Source: Candidatus Hydrogenedentota bacterium | GTDB lineage: Bacteria > Hydrogenedentota > Hydrogenedentia > Hydrogenedentales > SLHB01 | Length of the DNA stretch: 6,373 bases | Reading direction: 5' to 3' | Assembly (NCBI GenBank): GCA_003552485.1 | Contig: PUMX01000018.1 | Location: 1 to 6,373 of the forward strand | Shown: positions 1 through 4,149 of the stretch, piece by piece | Layout of the letters: each line of letters starts with the position of its first letter | How positions within the stretch are numbered: position 1 is the first letter of the stretch | Program-made: the position numbers and the translations under genes | Notes under the pieces: generated by a model | Told to the model about the DNA's origin: nothing | Databases searched by the model: none | Seen by the model: the letters and a program-made list of their open reading frames with translations, nothing else

Positions 1-76
1 CGATGAGGTCGTAAACCTGCCCCGGTTCGCTAAGTTCGTCGATTACGCCTTGCCGGTCTATGACGGAGTCTCCCAT
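1..76 (-). CDS. glpD: Start of a third glp-operon gene, probably glycerol-3-phosphate dehydrogenase (partial, runs off left edge)
   Basis: An open frame starts at ATG 76-74 and stays open for 25 codons to the window edge. It begins MGDSVIDRQG and ends GQVYDLI. It overlaps the last 19 nt of glpK in another frame, which suggests translational coupling within one operon. Aerobic GlpD enzymes carry an N-terminal FAD-binding motif of the form YDLIVIGGGINGAG after a short leader, so the visible end fits the entry into that Rossmann strand. GlpD oxidises glycerol 3-phosphate to dihydroxyacetone phosphate at the membrane and passes electrons to quinone, the natural next step after glpF and glpK. The Shine-Dalgarno is weak (GAGCGAG). 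There is no other ATG, GTG or TTG in the visible frame. The frame and overlap are seen directly; the GlpD name rests on four residues and gene context. Another FAD/NAD-binding oxidoreductase is possible. Confidence 0.45.
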   Translation of the reverse strand, partial: MGDSVIDRQGVIDELSEPGQVYDLI

Positions 77-1551
77 TGTCTCGCTCGTTCGAGCGCGCGC
101 TCCCAGTTCTTGCGCAATTCCGCGATGGCTTCGGCTGATTGTTGCGGTTCAAAGCGGCGGTCGGGCGCCCATTGCGAAGCAATGGCGTCCCTTCCGTTCC
201 AGAAACCCGTGGCCAGTCCGGCCAGATACGCCGCCCCCAGCGCGGTGGTTTCAGTAACTTGGGGCCGCACTACGGGCGCCTGCAACACGTCTGCTTGAAT
301 CTGCATCAGCAAATCGTTCACGCACGCGCCGCCGTCGGCCCGCAGTTCCTTGAGCGTGATGCCGCTGTCTTTTTGCATGGCGTCGAGCACGTCGAAAGAT
401 TGCAGGCAAATGCTTTCGAGGGCGGCCCGCGCAATGTGGCCGGCGGTCACGCCGCGCGTTATACCGGTAATGGTCCCCCGGGCATACGGGTCCCAGTGCG
501 GCGCGCCGAGCCCCGAGAACGCTGGCACGAAGTTCACGCCGCCGTTGTCCGGCACGCTGCTGGCCAACGCCTCGATTTCGGGCGCGCTCTTAATCAGCCC
601 GAGCCCATCGCGCAACCATTGCACGACGGCGCCCGCCACAAAAATGCTGCCCTCGAGCGCGTACTCAGTGACGCCGTCCACCTGCCAGGCCACGGTGGTG
701 AGCATGTTGTTCTTGGAGGCCACGGGTTTCGTGCCCGTGTTCTTCAGCAAGAAACAGCCCGTGCCATAGGTGTTCTTCGCCATGCCCGCCCGAAAGCAGG
801 CTTGGCCGAACAACGCCGCCTGCTGATCCCCCGCCATGCCGGCAATCGGTATCCCTTTCAACGGGCCCGCCACGGCCACTTCGCCGTAGACTTCGCTGGA
901 TGGGCGGACTTCGGGCATCATGGCGCGAGGGACCTTGAGCAGCTCAAGCAGCTCATCGTCCCACGCGCGCGTGTGGATGTTGTAGAGAAGCGTGCGCGAC
1001 GCGTTGGTGGCGTCCGTCACATGGCGCGCGCCGCCAGTCAGTTTCCACACCAGCCACGAGTCCACGGTGCCAAAGGCGAGTTCGCCCTTTTCCGCGCGCG
1101 CCCGGGCGCCATCCACATTATCGAGAAGCCACTGGACCTTCGTGCCGGAGAAGTAGGGATCAAGAACCAGCCCGGTTTTCTCGCGGACCGTATCCTCAGC
1201 GCCGTCGCGCTTGAGCTGTTCGCAAATGGGCGCGGTGCGGCGGTCCTGCCATACAATCGCCTTATGGATGGGCTCGCCAGTGTTGCGATCCCACACAATG
1301 GTCGTTTCCCGCTGGTTGGTAATACCGATGGCCGACAGGTTGGCCGTGGACAGATTAGAGGCCTCCTGCACCCCCATCGCCACCTGCCATTGGCTTTCCC
1401 AGATCTCGGCGGGGTCGTGCTCGACCCATCCCGGCTGAGGGAAATGCTGGGCGAATTCCTGCTGCATGGCTTTGCAGGGTTTACCGCTGTGGTCAAAAAC
1501 GATGGCGCGTGAACTGGTGGTGCCTTGGTCGAGTGCGAGTACGTATTCCAT
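58..1551 (-). CDS. glpK: Glycerol kinase
   Basis: This enzyme phosphorylates glycerol with ATP to sn-glycerol 3-phosphate in the cytoplasm, trapping glycerol that enters through GlpF. The product is 497 residues (E. coli 502) of the FGGY family. Visible motifs are DQGTTSSRA (8-16, phosphate loop), ITNQRETT (77-84, with the glycerol-binding Arg-Glu at 81-82), WQDRRT (101-106), FGGY signature 1 at 133-145 (YFSGTKVQWLLDN), and AGDQQAALFGQ (240-250) with the catalytic Asp242. FGGY signature 2 is at 359-379 and a C-terminal ADGGA nucleotide-site motif is at 405-409. The start at 1551 is chosen because MEYVLALDQG matches the family N-terminus; an in-frame extension to 1653 would add 34 unrelated residues. 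A Shine-Dalgarno AGGAGG lies upstream but 16 nt away, further than usual. glpF is upstream and a probable glpD overlaps the 3' end. The HPr-phosphorylated His loop of Gram-positive GlpK and the E. coli EIIA-Glc contact loop near the C-terminus are not recognisable. Confidence 0.97.
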   Translation of the reverse strand: MEYVLALDQGTTSSRAIVFDHSGKPCKAMQQEFAQHFPQPGWVEHDPAEIWESQWQVAMGVQEASNLSTANLSAIGITNQRETTIVWDRNTGEPIHKAIVWQDRRTAPICEQLKRDGAEDTVREKTGLVLDPYFSGTKVQWLLDNVDGARARAEKGELAFGTVDSWLVWKLTGGARHVTDATNASRTLLYNIHTRAWDDELLELLKVPRAMMPEVRPSSEVYGEVAVAGPLKGIPIAGMAGDQQAALFGQACFRAGMAKNTYGTGCFLLKNTGTKPVASKNNMLTTVAWQVDGVTEYALEGSIFVAGAVVQWLRDGLGLIKSAPEIEALASSVPDNGGVNFVPAFSGLGAPHWDPYARGTITGITRGVTAGHIARAALESICLQSFDVLDAMQKDSGITLKELRADGGACVNDLLMQIQADVLQAPVVRPQVTETTALGAAYLAGLATGFWNGRDAIASQWAPDRRFEPQQSAEAIAELRKNWERALERARQWETPS

Positions 1552-1567
1552 GGGCGTATCCGAATGG

Positions 1568-1573
1568 CCTCCT
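1568..1573 (-). promoter_or_regulatory. Ribosome binding site of glpK, unusually distant
   Basis: The minus strand reads AGGAGG here, a full Shine-Dalgarno match, but 16 nt separate it from the glpK ATG at 1551; 5-9 nt is normal. No ATG, GTG or TTG in the glpK frame lies closer. The site is very likely used, because nothing else upstream resembles one, but initiation may be less efficient or depend on folding of the spacer. Confidence 0.6.
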
Positions 1574-1632
1574 GGTTGTGAGAAGCAGCGCGCGGCGCGC
1601 CTCGCCTCCCAAGGTTCAAAGTGAGCATACGC

Positions 1633-1645
1633 GGCCCTTGGGGCC
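1633..1645 (-). other. Short hairpin in the glpF-glpK gap
   Basis: GGCCC and GGGCC pair around a 3-nt loop, 30 nt after the glpF stop, in the 123-nt spacer before glpK. No T-run follows on the minus strand, so it is not a standard intrinsic terminator. It could set relative mRNA stability of glpF and glpK, but it is short and may be chance in GC-rich DNA. Confidence 0.3.
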
Positions 1646-1674
1646 ATGTTCAAAAACCAGCGCTACGCTGAGAA

Positions 1675-2403
1675 CTACGGCGCGTCCCCGGTTACCGCGA
1701 TAAGAAAGAATCCAGCAGCAAGCAGCCCGCCAACCACCGGTCCCGCCACGGGAATCCAGGCATAGCGCCAATCGCTGTCGCGCTTATCGGAGACGGGAAG
1801 GACGAAGTGCGCCAATCGCGGCGCAAGGTCGCGGGCGGGATTGATGGCGTAGCCCGTCGTTCCGCCCAGAGCCAGACCAATCCCAAGCACGACGAGCGCC
1901 ACAGGCAGGGCGTCCAGCGCCCCAAGGCCCACTTCGGGCTCCGCCAGCAAGAGCACAGCCAAGACCAGCACAAAAGTCCCGAGAACTTCTGAGAAGAAAT
2001 TCGAAGGCGTGTTGCGTACTTCCGGCGCTGTGCAGAACACCGCTAACTTGATATCTTTGTTTTCCGTGCGGACAAAGTGGTCCCTATAGTGCATCCAGAC
2101 CAGCGAGGAGCCGATGAATGCGCCGATCATTTGCCCAATGAGATACTGAGGCACGAGCGCAGCGTCCAGTTTGCCCGCGCCCAGCAACGCAATCGTCACT
2201 GCCGGGTTGATATGTCCGCCGCTGAATTGCGCCGAGGTGAACACGCCAACAAACACCCCCATGCCCCACCCCATAGTAATTACCATCCAATTGCTGCCAA
2301 CATTATGGCCCTTCGTGCCCTCTAATAAAGCATTAGCCACCACACCGGAACCGAAGATCATCAGCAGCCCCGTACCAACCGCCTCGGACACAATGATGTT
2401 CAT
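1675..2403 (-). CDS. glpF: Glycerol uptake facilitator (aquaglyceroporin, MIP family)
   Basis: This is an inner-membrane channel for passive entry of glycerol and other small polyols. The 242-residue product is hydrophobic, with six predicted membrane spans near residues 3-24, 38-57, 83-104, 134-154, 165-182 and 214-237. Two pore half-helices carry the NPA boxes: GGHINPAVT (NPA at 66-68) and GYAINPARD (NPA at 188-190). The Asp after NPAR (D192) is typical of glycerol facilitators rather than water-only aquaporins. By alignment by eye with E. coli GlpF, the selectivity filter is W46, G176, Y185 and R191, the glycerol-type set with Tyr in place of Phe. It is shorter than E. coli GlpF (281) at both termini. 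The start at 2403 is supported by a Shine-Dalgarno (GAGGT, 6 nt spacing) and by MNIIVSEAVGTGLL matching the family start. It is the first gene of the operon, 123 nt before glpK. Confidence 0.94.
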   Translation of the reverse strand: MNIIVSEAVGTGLLMIFGSGVVANALLEGTKGHNVGSNWMVITMGWGMGVFVGVFTSAQFSGGHINPAVTIALLGAGKLDAALVPQYLIGQMIGAFIGSSLVWMHYRDHFVRTENKDIKLAVFCTAPEVRNTPSNFFSEVLGTFVLVLAVLLLAEPEVGLGALDALPVALVVLGIGLALGGTTGYAINPARDLAPRLAHFVLPVSDKRDSDWRYAWIPVAGPVVGGLLAAGFFLIAVTGDAP

Positions 2404-2409
2404 ACTCCG

Positions 2410-2414
2410 ACCTC
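2410..2414 (-). promoter_or_regulatory. Ribosome binding site of glpF
   Basis: The minus strand reads GAGGT, 6 nt before the ATG at 2403. A second GAGGT-like repeat lies 5 nt further upstream. This supports the chosen glpF start. Confidence 0.6.
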
Positions 2415-2468
2415 ACCTCTGTTCACGGAAGACCCCCATGGCCTCCCCCGCGCCTTTATGACGAAAGC

Positions 2469-2497
2469 AGCCTAGTGTGGCGGAACAAGAATGTCAA
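2469..2497 (-). promoter_or_regulatory. Predicted sigma-70-type promoter of the glpFK operon
   Basis: On the minus strand a perfect -35 TTGACA (2497-2492) is followed after 17 nt by a -10-like TAGGCT (2474-2469), which keeps the key T, A and final T. Transcription would begin near 2462, giving a leader of about 58 nt before glpF. The spacing and the exact -35 hexamer make this the best promoter in the gap on this strand. The -10 is only 3 of 6 by consensus, so an activator may be needed. Two inverted repeats sit directly upstream. Confidence 0.55.
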
Positions 2498-2498
2498 A

Positions 2499-2531
2499 GT
2501 GCTCCGCAGCACAGAACCTCGAAAATCGAGG
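2499..2531 (-). promoter_or_regulatory. Two inverted repeats just upstream of the glpF -35: candidate operator sites
   Basis: Two perfect small inverted repeats abut the -35 element. The first is GTGCT-CCGC-AGCAC (2499-2512). The second is CCTCGA-AAA-TCGAGG (2517-2531). Their centres lie about 44 and 62 nt upstream of the predicted start, positions where transcription activators commonly bind. Sequence and symmetry are seen directly; a regulatory role, for example response to glycerol or carbon status, is inference. No known operator consensus was recognised. Confidence 0.35.
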
Positions 2532-2613
2532 CGAGCAGGGTAGTCTCTTGACCTATTCCGGCGGAATCCAGCGCAATGTTCACACCAAGAATAATGGGGG
2601 CCAGAGAATGATG

Positions 2614-2640
2614 GAGGAATCCCGTAAAGCGGGATTCCTC
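2614..2640. repeat. Perfect 11-bp inverted repeat (strong hairpin)
   Basis: GAGGAATCCCG (2614-2624) and CGGGATTCCTC (2630-2640) are exact reverse complements around a 5-nt loop TAAAG. No T-run follows on either strand, so it is not a standard intrinsic terminator. The core GGAATCC also occurs at 2563-2569. It could be a structured RNA arm, a protein-binding palindrome, or half of a two-hairpin unit with the next feature. Confidence 0.6.
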
Positions 2641-2658
2641 TGGGTTGGGGAAGGAGGC

Positions 2659-2700
2659 GCGCGCGGGTCTTGCGTGGGTGAGGGACCCGCGCGCTGTTTT
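2659..2700 (+). terminator. GC-rich hairpin followed by TGTTTT, terminator-like
   Basis: GCGCGCGGGTC (2659-2669) pairs perfectly with GACCCGCGCGC (2684-2694) across a 14-nt loop, and TGTTTT follows at 2695-2700. On the plus strand this resembles an intrinsic terminator, although the T-run is short and interrupted. No plus-strand gene ends here in this window, so it may stop stray transcription toward fliM, or end a transcript that was not recognised. It lies 18 nt after another perfect hairpin, so both may belong to one structured element. Confidence 0.4.
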
Positions 2701-2937
2701 GGGATAGAGGCGAACTGTTGGGTTTGCGAAAGGGTAACGATTTCCACGCTCGCCTTCTACTTAGCAAACGCGTATCGCGCGCCACGCGTTGACATCCCGG
2801 CTGGCTTCTGCCGGCCGCCGCAGCTTTGCGCTTGCTCGACCGGCGAGTAAATGGACCAGCCAACCATGACACTGCGCGAAAGGCTGCTAATGAGGATATG
2901 CCACTTTCTCATGGGTGATTAAGAACGTGGTGTGTTT

Positions 2938-2967
2938 TTGTTCCCTGCGCTAACACAATGCTATACT
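2938..2967 (+). promoter_or_regulatory. Predicted promoter for the fliM operon or its leader RNA
   Basis: TATACT at 2962-2967 is one base from the sigma-70 -10 consensus. TTGTTC at 2938-2943 is a weak -35 with an 18-nt spacer. The surrounding sequence is AT-richer than its neighbours. Transcription would start near 2974, some 180 nt before fliM. No convincing sigma-28 or sigma-54 promoter was found upstream of fliM, so this housekeeping-type element is the best candidate. It rests on hexamer matches alone. Confidence 0.4.
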
Positions 2968-2973
2968 TGGCGC

Positions 2974-3090
2974 GCTAGATAAGGATGGGTATGCGGCGAA
3001 CGCCGGAAGATGAAAAGGATTCGCGCAGGCACTTGCCGAGGTGGCGAAACTTCGGAACTAAGAAAACGAGCGTTGGGGCTCGCTTTTTCT
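2974..3090 (+). ncRNA. Candidate structured leader or small RNA upstream of fliM
   Basis: Between the predicted promoter and a terminator-like hairpin lie two further stems. CGGC-GAAC-GCCG is at 2994-3005. A 7-bp stem, CCGAGGT and ACTTCGG around GGCGAA, is at 3036-3055. Four GGA triplets occur at 2983, 3005, 3017 and 3054; two sit in the sequence AAGGAT (2981-2986 and 3015-3020), which matches the core of the known CsrA site. The layout fits an attenuated 5' leader of fliM or a separate short RNA that binds CsrA. No known riboswitch class was recognised. The structures are seen directly; the function is inference. An alternative reading is a 48-codon small gene in the same stretch. Confidence 0.3.
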
Positions 3091-3137
3091 GGAGCGATCA
3101 GCGCCACCACCGTTGCCAGGGTAGCATCTGCACATAG
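2991..3137 (+). CDS. Possible 48-residue small protein (doubtful)
   Basis: An open frame starts at ATG 2991, with AAGG 6 nt upstream as a possible ribosome site, and ends at TAG 3137, 16 nt before fliM. The product would be very basic and polar, starting MRRTPEDEKDSRRHLPRWRN, with no membrane span or known motif. The frame contains the hairpin and T-run at 3067-3088, unusual inside a gene, so the RNA interpretation is preferred. It could be a leader peptide that couples translation to that terminator. No family was recognised. Confidence 0.15.
   Translation: MRRTPEDEKDSRRHLPRWRNFGTKKTSVGARFFWSDQRHHRCQGSICT
3067..3088 (+). terminator. Intrinsic terminator or attenuator ahead of fliM
   Basis: CGAGC (3067-3071) pairs with GCTCG (3078-3082) around a 6-nt loop GTTGGG, followed by C and five T (3084-3088). 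AAAA precedes the left arm and could pair with the T-run with one bulged base, as in typical intrinsic terminators. It lies 65 nt before fliM on the same strand, so it would either end a short upstream RNA or reduce transcription into the flagellar operon. The stem is short, so read-through is likely. Confidence 0.5.
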
Positions 3138-3153
3138 GCGGGGTTGAAGCAGT

Positions 3154-4146
3154 ATGGCGGATATTCTTAGTCAGGACGAAGTCGATCTACTATTGAACGC
3201 CGTGGCGTCAGGGGAGGTCGACACCAATGAAACAACCGAGCCCAGCAGTCCGCTCGATTCTCATCCCGATCTAGTCACCTACGATTTCCGCCGGCCGGAG
3301 CGTGTATCGAAAGAGCAACTCAAGGGGCTGCAAAGCCTGTTTGACGCGTTTGCGCGCGAACTCAACATCGTCCTGCCGCCGTTTCTCCGCAGCGTGGTCC
3401 GCGTGGACCTCAATTCCATCGATCAACTTACATACGACGAGTTTATCCTCTCGGTCAGCCGGCCCACGTCGTTAGCGGTGATCGACATGGCGCCGCTCGA
3501 AGGTAACGCCGTACTCGAACTAAATCCCGGCATGGTGTTCCCCATTGTTGACCGCGTGCTCGGCGGACGGGGCGCCAGCATTTCGCAGCCGCGTGAATTA
3601 ACCGAGATCGAGGACCGCATCCTCAACCGCTTGATGGACATGATACTTGACTGCTGGCAACGGTCATGGGCTCAGCTTATCGAGTTTGACTTGTCCGTGG
3701 TTACGCAGGAGAGCGATCCGCTCATTATTCAGATCGTCGCCGGCAGTGAGATGACCATCCTCGTGGGTTACCAAATCCACGTGGGGGAGATCGTGGGCAC
3801 AATGAATGTGTGCGTGCCCTTGGTCGTTCTCAATCCTATTCTGGATCAGATCTCGCAACAGGCGCACTTCAAGCGTAAAATGCCCCCCGAGTTGGCTGTA
3901 CGCACGAGGGATCAGATCCAGCGGTGTTTGCGCTCCGTCAATGTGCCGGTTGAGGCGGTGTTGGGCCGCGTACAACTCACGCTGAACGACCTCGCGCATC
4001 TGCAGACCGGCGATGTGATCCCGCTGTCTACAGAAGTAAACGCGCCTATTCCAGTGCAGATTGGCGGCCAGACCTGTTTCCTGGCGCGGTGCGGTCGTCA
4101 TAAGGACCAAAGCGCTGTGCAGATTACCGACGTGGTTACGGGATAG
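3154..4146 (+). CDS. fliM: Flagellar motor switch protein FliM
   Basis: FliM forms the middle of the flagellar C-ring, links FliG to FliN, and receives phosphorylated CheY to switch rotation direction. The product is 330 residues (E. coli 334). The N-terminus, ILSQDEVDLLL (4-14), is the CheY-binding peptide of the family. The middle CheC-like domain spans about 40-230 and includes the FliG-contacting GGxG motif as LGGRGA (136-141). The C-terminal SpoA (FliN-like) domain covers about 250-330, with GDVIPLS (286-292). The ATG at 3154 is chosen because it gives the standard short lead-in (MAD) to the CheY peptide; the Shine-Dalgarno is weak (GAAG). It is the first gene of this operon, without the usual fliL directly before it. 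The next gene starts 3 nt after its stop. Confidence 0.96.
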   Translation: MADILSQDEVDLLLNAVASGEVDTNETTEPSSPLDSHPDLVTYDFRRPERVSKEQLKGLQSLFDAFARELNIVLPPFLRSVVRVDLNSIDQLTYDEFILSVSRPTSLAVIDMAPLEGNAVLELNPGMVFPIVDRVLGGRGASISQPRELTEIEDRILNRLMDMILDCWQRSWAQLIEFDLSVVTQESDPLIIQIVAGSEMTILVGYQIHVGEIVGTMNVCVPLVVLNPILDQISQQAHFKRKMPPELAVRTRDQIQRCLRSVNVPVEAVLGRVQLTLNDLAHLQTGDVIPLSTEVNAPIPVQIGGQTCFLARCGRHKDQSAVQITDVVTG

Positions 4147-4149
4147 ACT

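Larger units (their letters stand above)
2404..3153. other. Divergent intergenic region between glpF and fliM, about 750 bases, no convincing protein gene
   Basis: Open frames exist on both strands (for example 2491-2850 plus and 2456-2872 minus). Their translations are rich in Arg, Cys, Ser and Gly with no recognisable domain, and they cross the perfect palindromes, so they are not called. The stretch holds the glpF promoter with two inverted repeats (2469-2531), two strong hairpins (2614-2694), a promoter-like element (2938-2967) and a folded leader or small RNA with a terminator (about 2974-3090). In 2701-2937 there are only short repeats, such as ACGCGT twice (2768-2773 and 2784-2789) and a 5-bp hairpin at 2797-2814. 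Confidence 0.7.

Noticed and set aside
139..1512. A 457-codon open frame on the plus strand opposite glpK
   Set aside because: It is antisense to a well-conserved glycerol kinase, its translation is rich in Arg, His, Gly and Ala with no domain, and such long antisense frames are common opposite GC-rich genes.
1552..1653. A 34-residue N-terminal extension of glycerol kinase
   Set aside because: It would begin at TTG, run through a hairpin and the Shine-Dalgarno, and precede a normal family start; the extra residues show no conserved character.
2789..2794. A perfect TTGACA on the plus strand as a fliM promoter -35
   Set aside because: The sequence 16-19 nt downstream is GC-rich (CGGCCG) with no -10-like hexamer.
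2491..2850. A 119-codon plus-strand frame in the gap between glpF and fliM
   Set aside because: It starts on the -35 region of the glpF promoter, runs through two perfect palindromes, has no ribosome site worth noting and no recognisable motif.
2456..2872. A 138-codon minus-strand frame upstream of glpF
   Set aside because: It is rich in Arg, Ser and Pro without domain character, covers the same palindromes and overlaps the predicted glp promoter.
2851..2922. A 23-codon mini-frame (MDQPTMTLRERLLMRICH...)
   Set aside because: Too short and without a good ribosome site; nothing links it to a known leader peptide.
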